In this document: piece after piece, positions 52,395-63,326 of the stretch
How positions within the stretch are numbered: position 1 is the stretch's first letter
Layout of the letters: each line of letters opens with the position of its first letter
From: Brevibacterium sp. RIT 803
GTDB lineage: Bacteria > Actinomycetota > Actinomycetes > Actinomycetales > Brevibacteriaceae
Direction: 5' to 3'
Length of the DNA: 64,000 bases
Assembly (NCBI RefSeq): GCF_016892625.1
Contig: NZ_JAFEMW010000002.1
Span: 248,001-312,000 of the forward strand
The notes under the pieces: generated by a model
Told to the model about the DNA's origin: nothing
The model's input: the letters and a program-made list of their open reading frames with translations, nothing else
Database searches by the model: none
Program-made: the position numbers and the translations under genes

Positions 52395-53610
52395 GTCCGA
52401 CTCCGCCAACCATGTGCCCGATTCTGGCGTTCCCGTGCCCGCAGCGCAGACAGAGACCAGACCGTGGCGCCAGGAGTTTCGCGGCGGCACGATCGACGAC
52501 AGAAAATTCGCCGAGGTGTCCGTCTCCGTTCCGGCCCGCATCGGCTCGGTCGACCTGCGCCTGCCCTCCGAGCTCGCCGCACGCTCAGAAACCGCGGTCC
52601 GCGCGATCTCCCGGCTCGATGCCGAGCACGGTCGCACCCTGATCCCACTGTCCTACCTGCTGCTGCGCAGCGAATCGATCGCCTCATCGAAGATTGAAGC
52701 CGAAGAGGCACCCATCGACGACTTCGTCCGCGCCCTCCACGGTGCGAAGTCCAATTCTTCGGCAACTGCGATGGCCGCTGCAACGGGTGCGTTGGATCTG
52801 CTGACATCGGGAGCGATCAGTGCCGATGCGGTCTCTCGCGCCCATCGGCTGCTGCTCAAGGACGATGCCGGAGAGGCTCATCTGGCGGGCCGACATCGGC
52901 CGATGCAGAACTGGATCGGCGGCTCCGATCATTCGCCCCGTGGAGCGCTCTACGTTCCCCCTCCCCCGGAGCTCGTCCCTGAGCTCATGGACGATCTGCT
53001 GACCTTCGCCCGCCGCGTTGACATTCCCACGATCGCGCAGGCGGCCGTCGCCCATTCGCAGTTCGAAGCGATCCATCCCTTCACCGACGGCAACGGTCGG
53101 ATCGGACGAGCCTTGGCGGCTGGGGTCCTCCACTCACGCGGCGTCACGACCGGGATCACCGTTCCCCTGGCTGCTGCCTTGGTCGAGGTTCGAGACCGCT
53201 ACTTCGCCGCGTTGAATTCCTATCACTCCGGCGACGCCGGACCGGTCATATCGCTGTGGTCGACGTCGTCGGTGATCGCGACAGAGGAAGCTCAGCTGAC
53301 CGCGCATCGGCTGGCCGGACTGCCTGATGAGTGGGCCGATCTCCTCGGCCATCCACGTGAGAACAGCGCCGCAGCCAGGATCCTGAACTACCTCGCATCG
53401 GACCCGGTGTTCACGATCGACGACCTTGAGGACTCATTGAAACTGTCCAGCTCCTCGGCGAACAGGGCGGTCTCCGCACTGATGGAAGCCGGGGTCCTGC
53501 GCGGTCTGACCAGTCGCAAGCGCAACCAGATCTGGGGCGCCGGCGATGTGCTGGCCGAGCTCGAAGACCTCAATCTGCGCATCGGTGCCCGAGCCCGTTC
53601 CGAACTCTGA
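52393..53610 (+). CDS. Fic family protein
   Basis: A 405-residue Fic-domain protein, a probable AMP-transferase for target proteins. Active motif HPFTDGNGRIGR at 228-239 is complete (HxFxDGNGRxxR). Upstream lies a class II-like inhibitory segment SSKIEA (98-103), with the conserved Glu but Ala where Gly or Asn is usual. The C-terminal portion (about 310-390) is a winged-helix domain (FTIDDLEDSLKLSSSSANRAVSALMEAGVLRG), so it may bind its own operator. Leaderless start. Targets unknown. Confidence 0.93.
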   Translation: MSDSANHVPDSGVPVPAAQTETRPWRQEFRGGTIDDRKFAEVSVSVPARIGSVDLRLPSELAARSETAVRAISRLDAEHGRTLIPLSYLLLRSESIASSKIEAEEAPIDDFVRALHGAKSNSSATAMAAATGALDLLTSGAISADAVSRAHRLLLKDDAGEAHLAGRHRPMQNWIGGSDHSPRGALYVPPPPELVPELMDDLLTFARRVDIPTIAQAAVAHSQFEAIHPFTDGNGRIGRALAAGVLHSRGVTTGITVPLAAALVEVRDRYFAALNSYHSGDAGPVISLWSTSSVIATEEAQLTAHRLAGLPDEWADLLGHPRENSAAARILNYLASDPVFTIDDLEDSLKLSSSSANRAVSALMEAGVLRGLTSRKRNQIWGAGDVLAELEDLNLRIGARARSEL

Positions 53611-53675
53611 GAACCTGCCCCGTCACGATGCTCGCGCTCTCGAGGTCGTGGGTCACCTGGTTGCTCTCCGTCGGC

Positions 53676-54377
53676 TCAGGACTGATCGAGGTAGTGCAGA
53701 ACCGCCGCGACCCTCCGGCTCGTGGTCTCCCCTGCGTGCAGCCTGAACTTGTCGAAGATCGAGCTGATGGCCTTCTCCACGGAGCTGATGGACACGTAGA
53801 GTCGTTCGGCGATACCGCGATTCGACAGCCCCTCAGCCATGGCCTGAAGGACCTCGTTCTCACGAGAGGTGAGCGCCGACAGGGAGTTCTGTTTCTCGGA
53901 CGAGCTCAGCAGCTGCCGGACAACCTCGGGGTCGATGACGGTTCCGCCCTCCGCTATCCGATTGACGGACTCGAGGAAGCGGTCGATGTCGGTGACCCGG
54001 TTCTTCAGCAGGTAGCCGACTCCCACGGTCTCGGTGCTCAGCAGCTCGGTCGCATATTCGCGCAGAACGTATTGGCTGAGCACGAGGACTCCGATATCCG
54101 GGAAGCGGCGCTTGATCTCCAGCGCGGCCTCGAGTCCTTCTGTGGTGTGGGTCGGCGGCATCCTGACGTCGACGATCGCCAAGTTCGGGCGATGAGCCGC
54201 GACCGCGGTGAGGAGCTGCTGCCCGTCATCGACTGAGGCCACAACCGCGATGCCCTCGTCTTCGAGCAGGCTGCGCACTCCTTCGCGCAGCAGCACCGAG
54301 TCATCGGCCAAGGCGACTCTCATCGGGTCGAGGTTCGGGGTTTCGGCGCTGGATTCAGGCAAGCCAGGTTCAGACAT
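53676..54377 (-). CDS. Response regulator, NarL/LuxR family
   Basis: A 233-residue regulator paired with the kinase just upstream. Receiver domain with ALADDSVLLREGVRSLLE, phosphoacceptor Asp in AIVDVRMPP and YLLKNRVTDI; C-terminal LuxR helix-turn-helix LTSRENEVLQAMAEGLSNRGIAERLYVSISSVEKAISSIF. GGAG eight bases before the ATG supports the longer start; an internal ATG 54 bases on would drop an 18-residue tail. It overlaps the kinase stop by eight bases. Confidence 0.93.
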   Translation of the reverse strand: MSEPGLPESSAETPNLDPMRVALADDSVLLREGVRSLLEDEGIAVVASVDDGQQLLTAVAAHRPNLAIVDVRMPPTHTTEGLEAALEIKRRFPDIGVLVLSQYVLREYATELLSTETVGVGYLLKNRVTDIDRFLESVNRIAEGGTVIDPEVVRQLLSSSEKQNSLSALTSRENEVLQAMAEGLSNRGIAERLYVSISSVEKAISSIFDKFRLHAGETTSRRVAAVLHYLDQS

Positions 54378-55518
54378 AGGGGATCTCCGCTCTCACTGTG
54401 GTTCCGACATTCTCTGTGCTCTCAATCCTCATCGTCCCGTCCAATGCTCCGACCCGTCGCGACAGTCCTTTCAGCCCGCTGCCGGCAGGGTCGGCTCCTC
54501 CTGTGCCGTCATCGACCACCTCGGCGATGAGCTTCTGATCCTCGGCGATCACACTGATTCGAATAGTCGACGCATTCGCGTGCTTGACCACATTGGTCAC
54601 CGCCTCCCGGACAACGAAGTACGCAGCAGATTCACTGGCCTGCGATACCCGCCGGGCGGGCACGGCGGTGAGGGTGACCGGGATCGGGCAGTGATCGGCG
54701 ACCCGGTGGAGCACGGTGCCCAGGCCGTGTTCGTCCAGTGCTGTGGGATAGACCCGCCAGGCGACCTCGCGCATCTCATCGATGAGGTCCTGGGACTGCA
54801 CGAGGGCGTCGTCGAGGAGGGCGCTGACCTTGTCCTGATCCTTCGCTCGTTGGGCACGTGCGATGAGCACGGACAGTGACACGACATTCTGCTGCACTCC
54901 ATCGTGGAGGTCACGCTCGATCCGGCGCCGCTCCTCGTCGATGGCCATGACCACACCGTGACGGGTCATGAGAAGTTGAGTGATGCGGGTGTGGGGCGCG
55001 TTGGGGCGGCTGGTGTCCGTGAACCTGGAGTCGATTCTGCCGTGCAGCCAATTGGCGAACTCGGCGAGGACGATGACCCCGATGAGGTTCGCGGCTCCAT
55101 AGAGCACTCCGACGAACAGAGTCGGCTGGCTGATGGCCCAGAAGTCGAAGCCGATGGTGATGCTGCCGCCGATGAATAGTCCCTGGATGAGCGAGCCGAT
55201 CGTGACGAGCAGGAAACCCGTGAGCAGATTGAGCACGGGAATGGCGATGAAGCCCGCAACCACACCGTTGAGGACGAAGAAGCCGCGCTTCTTCGGGTCC
55301 GGGCCCATGATGATGCCGAAACCCCGCTCCTGCCGGGCGCGTTCCCAGGCCAGGACCTTCCGGCTCAATCGCGAGGTCGAGGTGGGGATCGCGGCGAGCA
55401 GCAGCGGAAGGCACAGCAGCACGCCCCACAGGATTCCCAGCACCGAGGAACTCCAGCGTGTGACGAACATGCGGGATTCTCGGGGAATCCGCGCGGTCAG
55501 CGACGTCGGCCAGGGCAT
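54370..55518 (-). CDS. Sensor histidine kinase, NarL-type
   Basis: A 382-residue membrane kinase. The N-terminal sensor part has about four to five helices (20-175), followed by the dimerisation/phosphoacceptor motif ERDLHDGVQQNVVSLSVLIARAQ (His near 210), and an HATPase domain with REAVTNVVKHANAS, VVDDGTGGADPAGSGLKGLSRRVGALDG. Start set at 55518, where TACGAT lies six bases upstream; the longer frame adds 61 unlikely residues. Signal unknown. Confidence 0.92.
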   Translation of the reverse strand: MPWPTSLTARIPRESRMFVTRWSSSVLGILWGVLLCLPLLLAAIPTSTSRLSRKVLAWERARQERGFGIIMGPDPKKRGFFVLNGVVAGFIAIPVLNLLTGFLLVTIGSLIQGLFIGGSITIGFDFWAISQPTLFVGVLYGAANLIGVIVLAEFANWLHGRIDSRFTDTSRPNAPHTRITQLLMTRHGVVMAIDEERRRIERDLHDGVQQNVVSLSVLIARAQRAKDQDKVSALLDDALVQSQDLIDEMREVAWRVYPTALDEHGLGTVLHRVADHCPIPVTLTAVPARRVSQASESAAYFVVREAVTNVVKHANASTIRISVIAEDQKLIAEVVDDGTGGADPAGSGLKGLSRRVGALDGTMRIESTENVGTTVRAEIPYV

Positions 55519-55524
55519 AGCTTG

Positions 55525-55530
55525 ATCGTA
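55525..55530 (-). promoter_or_regulatory. -10 element TACGAT for the leaderless kinase gene
   Basis: Reverse-strand TACGAT lies six bases before the kinase ATG at 55518. Confidence 0.5.
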
Positions 55531-55670
55531 GCAACGCCGAGCGCCTGGTCCCATGGGTCCGACCGCAGACTCCGTTTCCGGTTTTCCGCATCTTCGCTCC
55601 GGACTCCTGCAGGCGAGACTGCTCTTCGCCGCGTTCCGAGCTCGCCCGTCGGTCAATAGCGTGGATGAGT

Positions 55671-56651
55671 ATGGACCTCGCTTTCGACATCCTCGCCGCA
55701 ACGCTCGAATCGCCGTGGGTGTATCTCCTCGTCTTCGTCGTCGCCGGCCTCGACTCCCTTTTCCCGATCGTGCCCTCCGAAACGATTCTCATCACCGCGG
55801 CGGCCTATGCGACCACCGGAACACCGAACCCCGGCGGACTCCTGCTGGCGGGAGCAGTCGGTGCCCTCACCGGTGACTTCGCCGCCCACCTTGTAGGGCG
55901 CGGTGGTGGCTCGTTGGCGTCTCGGTGGACTCGGCGTCCGCGTGCACGTCGGCTGCTCGAACGGACCGAGGAGATATTTGACCGCCGAGGCGGCGCCGTG
56001 CTCATCGCAGGACGTTTCGTTCCAGGCGGACGCACGGCCACCACCCTTACCTCGGGAATGCTGAAGTATCCGGTCCCTCGGTTTCTCGCCTTCGATGCGG
56101 CAGGGTGCCTGGCGTGGGCGCTGTATTCGACGGGCATCGGTCTGCTCGGCGGTGTGCTGTTCGAAGATCAGCCGCTGCTCGGGGTGGGCTTGGGCATCGG
56201 CATCGCGCTCGTCATCACCGGTGTTGCTGAACTCACGCGCAGACTTCTGGCCAGGAGGAAAGCCCGATCAGACAGGGATCGGACGGCACACCGAGACTCT
56301 GCAGATTGGACAGTCCCAGCCGTTGACGTGGCATCATGGATGGGATGTCTCAAGGTCTCGTGTGGTACGTCAGCTATGGCTCGAACATGCATCGTGACAG
56401 GCTCGCCTGTTACCTGCAGGGTGGCCGTCCCCCAGGTGCATTCGTCACCTATCCCGGCGCGCGGAGCTCCGCTCCGCCGTCGGCAGAGATGGGCATCGAG
56501 CTTCCCGGATCCATCTACTTCGCCGGCAGCTCCACAGTGTGGGGCGGCGGAGGAATGGCCTTCTATGACCATCATGTACCGGGCCCCACACCGGCCAAGG
56601 CATATCTCATCACTGCCCAGCAGTTCGCCGATGTCGCCGATCAGGAGATGA
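55671..56651 (+). CDS. DedA family membrane protein, 3' end probably frameshifted
   Basis: Residues 1-205 are a clear DedA (SNARE-associated) protein, with DSLFPIVPSETILITAAAYATTG, GDFAAHLVGRGGG, GRFVPGGRTATTLTSGMLKYPVPRF and amphipathic re-entrant helices. DedA/UptA-type proteins move undecaprenyl phosphate. The usual length is about 200-220 residues, but here the frame continues another 120 residues through the next gene as Ser/Pro/Arg-rich noise. A stop lies just one frame over near 56322, so a single-base indel is suspected. TAGCGT eight bases before the ATG. Confidence 0.8.
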   Translation: MDLAFDILAATLESPWVYLLVFVVAGLDSLFPIVPSETILITAAAYATTGTPNPGGLLLAGAVGALTGDFAAHLVGRGGGSLASRWTRRPRARRLLERTEEIFDRRGGAVLIAGRFVPGGRTATTLTSGMLKYPVPRFLAFDAAGCLAWALYSTGIGLLGGVLFEDQPLLGVGLGIGIALVITGVAELTRRLLARRKARSDRDRTAHRDSADWTVPAVDVASWMGCLKVSCGTSAMARTCIVTGSPVTCRVAVPQVHSSPIPARGAPLRRRQRWASSFPDPSTSPAAPQCGAAEEWPSMTIMYRAPHRPRHISSLPSSSPMSPIRR

Positions 56652-56959
56652 ACCGGCCGCCTTCCTCGGACAACCCGCTGGAGACACTGGCCTGCGAACT
56701 TCCCGTCGGCTCCGCCCACTCGGTGGGGCCAGGCGGGTACGAGACCCTACTGGTTCTCGACCGCGCAGATTCGATCCCGATGGTGACGTTCACAGCTCCG
56801 CACGGATCGGATGCAGTCACCCACACCATCCCCGGTGAACCGTATCTGACGATGCTGCGCCTCGGCGTCGAAGAGGTCGAATCAGTCTCGACCGTCGGTT
56901 CAGTCGCGACGCTCAGCTCTGTCGCAGCGACTCCCCCGCCCGCAGCTGCACAAGTGTGA
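56345..56959 (+). CDS. Gamma-glutamylcyclotransferase-fold protein, hypothetical
   Basis: A 204-residue protein opening with LVWYVSYGSNM, the substrate-loop signature of GGCT/AIG2-like proteins, followed by CYLQGG, SSAPPSAEMGIELPGSIYFAGSSTVWGGGGMAFYDHH and a C-terminal FTAPHGSD/PGEPYLTMLRLGVEE. Actinobacterial relatives often carry unsupported names. The catalytic Glu of true cyclotransferases is not certain. Its 3' end overlaps the convergent ketopantoate reductase gene by 47 bases. Confidence 0.8.
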   Translation: MSQGLVWYVSYGSNMHRDRLACYLQGGRPPGAFVTYPGARSSAPPSAEMGIELPGSIYFAGSSTVWGGGGMAFYDHHVPGPTPAKAYLITAQQFADVADQEMNRPPSSDNPLETLACELPVGSAHSVGPGGYETLLVLDRADSIPMVTFTAPHGSDAVTHTIPGEPYLTMLRLGVEEVESVSTVGSVATLSSVAATPPPAAAQV

Positions 56960-57869
56960 GATCGAGCAGGGGTGTCTGCACACCGAGGTCAGCCGCTGTT
57001 CGCGCGAGGTGGCCGAGGATGTGCTCAGTTTCGCTGGGCAGACCCGAGGTCACATCGCGATAGAGCGACGAGGTGAATGACGAGCCCTTAGCGGTGAGCA
57101 TGGCCAGAGTCCTGTCCCTGGCCTCGGCGGAGACCGGGTGTCCCCCGGCGCTCGCAACGGCTTCGAGCTCGTCGACGATTTCCACGATGTGCGATTGTCC
57201 GCCAGCTGCCATGATCGCTCCGACCGGGGCCCGGAACAGGCAGGTGACGACTCCTGCCGCGGCGATGAAGATCCACTTCTCCCACAGGGCGTCCGTGATG
57301 TTCTCAAGGATCTGCAGTCTGTAACCGGGAACGTCAAGAGCCTCGACGATCGAACCGGGGACGGCTTCCCCGTCGAGATCGCCGATGGTCATGATAGCCA
57401 GGTCGGTCATCTGGTGGATGGCTCCGTCCTTGATCGTTCCGACGATCTTGACCAGACCGCCCAGAACCTGGCCGGGGAATTCCTCGACCAATCGCTCGAT
57501 CTGAGCCATGCCGTTGAGGAACGGAATGATGAGGGTGTGCGCCCCCACAGCGGGTCTGATGTCATCGATGATCGGCTCCAAGCCGTTGGCCTTGACCGCG
57601 ACGATCACGAGGTCGAACGGAGTCGAAGCCTGCCGATCGGCAGCGGCAGAGTCGGCAGCTGCCGGATCGGCTTGGGCCAGATCGGCAGCGGTGAGGACGG
57701 GGATGTGGTTCGTCCGGTCCTCACCGGGGGCGACGAATCGCAGCCCGTCGGCACGCATCGTCTGCGCTCGTGCCTCGCGGACGAGGAACGTGACATCGCG
57801 ATCGGCTTCGAACAGGCGGGTGCCGAACGCCCCGCCGGTCGCGCCGGCTCCGGCGATGAGTATCTTCAC
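56913..57869 (-). CDS. Ketopantoate reductase family protein (PanE/ApbA-like)
   Basis: A 318-residue NADP-dependent reductase. N-terminal Rossmann motif ILIAGAGATGGAFGTRL, VAVKANG, PFLNGMAQIERL and the C-terminal helical domain with the KWIFIAAAGVVTCLFRAPVGAI block (catalytic Lys). An Ala/Asp-rich insert (about 65-82) interrupts the first domain. Start GTG at 57869 has GGGAG eight bases before it; an ATG five codons up lacks one. Family members make pantoate for CoA, but the true substrate is open. Confidence 0.9.
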   Translation of the reverse strand: MKILIAGAGATGGAFGTRLFEADRDVTFLVREARAQTMRADGLRFVAPGEDRTNHIPVLTAADLAQADPAAADSAAADRQASTPFDLVIVAVKANGLEPIIDDIRPAVGAHTLIIPFLNGMAQIERLVEEFPGQVLGGLVKIVGTIKDGAIHQMTDLAIMTIGDLDGEAVPGSIVEALDVPGYRLQILENITDALWEKWIFIAAAGVVTCLFRAPVGAIMAAGGQSHIVEIVDELEAVASAGGHPVSAEARDRTLAMLTAKGSSFTSSLYRDVTSGLPSETEHILGHLARTAADLGVQTPLLDLTLVQLRAGESLRQS

Positions 57870-57920
57870 TGTGTGCTCTCCCATGTCAGATTGATTCCTT
57901 TGCAGTTGCGCCGCGCGCTG

Positions 57921-58613
57921 TCATAGTTCTTGTCTGAGTTCCGCGGCCGCGGCCGCGGGGTCGTCTGCTGCGGTCACCGCACGGACGACGACGATGCGCT
58001 GCGCACCGGCGGCTCTCACCGCGGCGAGGCGCTCGCCTGCCGAGATCCCGCCGATCGCGAACCAGGGCTTGGATGCGCTGGAGGCGAGCGCACGCAGGGG
58101 GTCGGTGCCGATGGCCGGTCTGCCGGGTTTGGTCGGGGTCTCCCACACGGGACCCAAGCAGAAATAGTCGATCTCGGGGTCCGCCTCGGCGGCATCGGCC
58201 TGTGCGATGGAATGGGTCGAACGGCCCAGGATCACATCCGGGCCGAGGATCGCGCGGGCCTGTTCGCTGGTGAGGTCGCCCTGGCCGACGTGGAAGATAT
58301 CGGCACCGACGAGCAGCGCCACATCCGCGCGGTCATTGACGGAGAAGAGCTTCCCGTGCCGGTGGGCTGCATCTCTGAGCACCTCGAGTGCTTCGATCTC
58401 GGCTCGGGCTTCAAGGCCCTTGTCGCGCAGCTGGATGATGTCGACGCCACCAGCGTAGGCGGCATCGAGGAACTCAGGGAGATCGCCCTGCGCGCTGCGG
58501 GAATCGGTGCAGACATAGAGCCTGGCCGTGCGCAGCCGGTCACGTCGTGTGTCTCTGTCTGCAGCTCTGTCCGTGTCGTGGACTGCGGCGTCCATTGTCA
58601 TATCTGCGGCCAT
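57921..58613 (-). CDS. thiE: Thiamine-phosphate synthase
   Basis: Joins HMP-pyrophosphate and thiazole phosphate to thiamine phosphate. 230-residue TIM barrel with [48 protein letters not shown], the [15 protein letters not shown] loop and AIGGI. An extra hydrophilic N-terminal 28 residues precede the core. Divergent from the thiO operon; it has its own leaderless start (TACTCT, six bases, ATG), so the riboswitch does not lie in its transcript. Confidence 0.95.
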   Translation of the reverse strand: MAADMTMDAAVHDTDRAADRDTRRDRLRTARLYVCTDSRSAQGDLPEFLDAAYAGGVDIIQLRDKGLEARAEIEALEVLRDAAHRHGKLFSVNDRADVALLVGADIFHVGQGDLTSEQARAILGPDVILGRSTHSIAQADAAEADPEIDYFCLGPVWETPTKPGRPAIGTDPLRALASSASKPWFAIGGISAGERLAAVRAAGAQRIVVVRAVTAADDPAAAAAELRQEL

Positions 58614-58619
58614 GCTCCT

Positions 58620-58625
58620 AGAGTA
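58620..58625 (-). promoter_or_regulatory. -10 element TACTCT for leaderless thiE
   Basis: Reverse-strand TACTCT lies six bases before the thiE ATG, just left of the TPP riboswitch. Confidence 0.5.
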
Positions 58626-58631
58626 GAGGAG

Positions 58632-58717
58632 TTCGCGGGAGCCTCATAAAGGGGCTGAGAGGGCTTTGTGCCGACCGTTCAACCTGATGCGGATCATGCC
58701 GCCGGAGGGAGTAGCAC
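58632..58717 (+). ncRNA. TPP riboswitch (thi element)
   Basis: Leader with the two conserved thi-box segments: CTGAGA at 58655-58660 after a short stem GCCTC/GGGGC with loop ATAAA, and the block from ACCTGATGCGGATCATGCC to CCGGAGGGA (58682-58710). The last part, GGAGGGAG, is also the ribosome site of thiO, six bases before its GTG, so binding of thiamine pyrophosphate probably blocks translation initiation. Its forward promoter must lie inside the thiE 5' end. Confidence 0.9.
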
Positions 58718-59901
58718 GTGCACGTCATTGTTGTGGGAGCTGGAATCATCGGCTTGTCCACTGCCTGGAATCTGCGCCGTCGCGGCATCGGCGTCACTAT
58801 CGTCGATCCTGTCCCCGCCATGGGTGCCTCCCATGCAGCTGCGGGAATGCTGGCCCCTGCCGCCGAGGTGGTGTGGGGGCAGTCTCCCCTGTATCCGCTC
58901 ATGCGTGCCTCGGCGGACCTCTACCCGGACTTCGCCGCGACGCTGACTGCCGTCTCGGGTCATGACCTGGGACACACGAGCACCGAGACCCTCGTGTGTG
59001 CCGGCGACCGGGCCGACCTCGCCTCCCTGCGTGAGCTCATGAACCTGCAGTCCTCAGCCGGTTTCGACGTCTCCCTCATCGCGGGATCCCGGGCCCGTGA
59101 CCTGGAACCGTCCCTGGCACCCGGGGTGTGCGGGGCCGTCACGATCCCCGGAGATCATTCGATCGATCCCCGCCGGGTCACCGGTGCACTGATATCGGTC
59201 CTCGGTGATGACGTCGTCCGGGCCCGCGTCACGGGTCTGCGCAAGGAAGCCGGGCGCACCGTGGGCGTCGAGCTCGACACGGGGACGAGGTTGAGCGCTG
59301 ATCAGGTCATCGTCGCCGCTGGTGCTTCGTGCAATGACATCGTGGGGGCAGCGACGCTGCCTCTGCGCCAAGTATGGGGTGAGGTGATCAGACTCCGGGC
59401 ACCGAAGGCACTGGCCCCACTGCTGACGCGCACGATCCGCGGTCTGGTCAATGCTCGGCCCGTCTACATCGTACCTCGTCCCGACGGCGAGCTCGTCCTC
59501 GGTGCCACGAGCCGTGAGGACGGCCGGTCGGGAATCAACGCCGGCGGCGTCCACCAGCTGCTTCGTGACGCAGAGCGTCTCGTCCCGGCCATCCTCAACT
59601 GCGAGATCACAGACATCACCACCCGCGCCAGACCGGGCTCGCCCGATGACGTGCCGATCATCGGACGCATCGATCCCGGCTGTGTGGTGTCCACCGGATT
59701 CTTCCGGCACGGCATCCTCCTCGCCCCGCTGGGTGCAGGCCTCACCGCCGACCTTGCCACCAGAGCCGACACAGCATGGGCACCACCGGGGTCGCTGGCA
59801 GCAGTGGGCCCGGAACGCTTCGATGTAGAGCACCCACCTGCCCAAACACAGGACGCACAGCAGCAGACCTTTTCGATTCAGCAACCAGCAGGGAGTCATC
59901 C

Positions 59902-59905
<4 letters not shown>
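58718..59905 (+). CDS. thiO: Glycine oxidase
   Basis: FAD enzyme oxidising glycine to iminoglycine for the thiazole ring of thiamine. 395 residues with IVVGAGIIGLSTAWNLRRRG (FAD motif), the DAAO-type GAS/HAAAGMLAPAAE region, and near the C-terminus RPGSPDDVPIIGRI, GFFRHGILLAPLGAGLTADL. A long Gln-rich tail (after about 365) is unusual. GTG start governed by the TPP riboswitch. First gene of thiOSGF. Confidence 0.94.
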
Positions 59906-62136
<2,231 letters not shown>

Positions 62137-62647
62137 GTGCATCCATGTTGCCACGGGACGCAGCATGCGGATCGACAAGCGCGATGTCGTCACACACCAC
62201 ACGGAGCTGATCGTGGTGATCGGGCCCGTCTGCTCCAGCGACCACGCGCCGATCCCTCTCAGGTCACCGGTGGCGGAGAACGAGACGAAGCGCGGCGGGT
62301 CTGTGTCCTGAAGTTCGATTCCGAAGCTCAGGGTGACGCCGAGCGGACTCTCCACCTGAATGTCGGCGCGGCTGCCGGGCACGATCCTGTCATCGACGGG
62401 GACCGCCACTGGCAGGCCCGGCCACCACTGCGGCCACGATTCGACGTCGGAGAGCACGGACCACACCTGAATCGGACTGGCATCGACCCTCCATATGTTC
62501 TCGAAGTGGAAGGGGGCTGACTCACCGGCGTGCGGTCGCACGTGCTGATGAGTCTGCTGCCCGTGTTCGTGCGTCATGGGTCTCCCGATGATTCTGAGGC
62601 GACGGGCGCTGATTCGTCCGTTCTGACTCGACGGTAGTGTGGACAGC

Positions 62648-63292
62648 GTGATTGAGGAAAGTTTCATCAGCTCCCGCCGACCATCGCCCTTAGGTGGACG
62701 AAAGCCGACGAAGGACGACCTCGCTGAGTTTGCCACTGACGATCCCGACGCCATCGATGACGTTCTCCCCGGGCGCGCGGGTGAACTCTCCATGCTCATC
62801 GTCGGAATCAACCCGGGTCTATGGACGGCCGCAGTCAATGCACCCTTCGCCCGACCGGGCAATCGCTTCTGGCCGTCTCTGCATCAGGCAGGTCTGACCG
62901 ATCACCTCGTCGACGCCTCTCTGGGCCTGGCCGTCGAGGACGAGGCACAGCTGCTGGCACGCGGCATCGGCATCACGAACCTCGTGGGACGGGCCACGGC
63001 TCGGGCCGATGAGCTGGACAAGCAGGAACTGCGCGAGGGTGCAGACAGGCTTGTCCGCCGACTCGACGACATCCGCCCCAAGGTAGTCGCAATCGCTGGG
63101 ATCACCTCGTTCCGGATCGGATATTCGCTGCCCAAGGCCCACCTCGGCGAGCAGGACACGTCTCTCATCGATGGCTGGCCCGAGGATATCGACCTTCACG
63201 TCGTACCTCAGCCCAGCGGCCTCAATGCCCACTATCAGGTTCCGGACTTGGCCCGGATCTGGCGTGATGTGTGGGAGAGCATCGAGGACTGA
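62648..63292 (+). CDS. mug: Mismatch-specific uracil/thymine DNA glycosylase
   Basis: Removes uracil or thymine mispaired with guanine, and ethenocytosine. 214 residues with LSMLIVGINPGLWTAAVNAPFARPGNRFWPSLHQAGLT (catalytic GINPG loop) and VVPQPSGLNAHY (NPSGLN-like intercalation motif with Gln-Pro). GTG start chosen because TAGTGT lies seven bases upstream; a GTG nine bases earlier is possible. Confidence 0.93.
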   Translation: MIEESFISSRRPSPLGGRKPTKDDLAEFATDDPDAIDDVLPGRAGELSMLIVGINPGLWTAAVNAPFARPGNRFWPSLHQAGLTDHLVDASLGLAVEDEAQLLARGIGITNLVGRATARADELDKQELREGADRLVRRLDDIRPKVVAIAGITSFRIGYSLPKAHLGEQDTSLIDGWPEDIDLHVVPQPSGLNAHYQVPDLARIWRDVWESIED

Positions 63293-63326
63293 GCAGCTGC
63301 CCTGCTACGGTCGTGACCGGTTGCCT

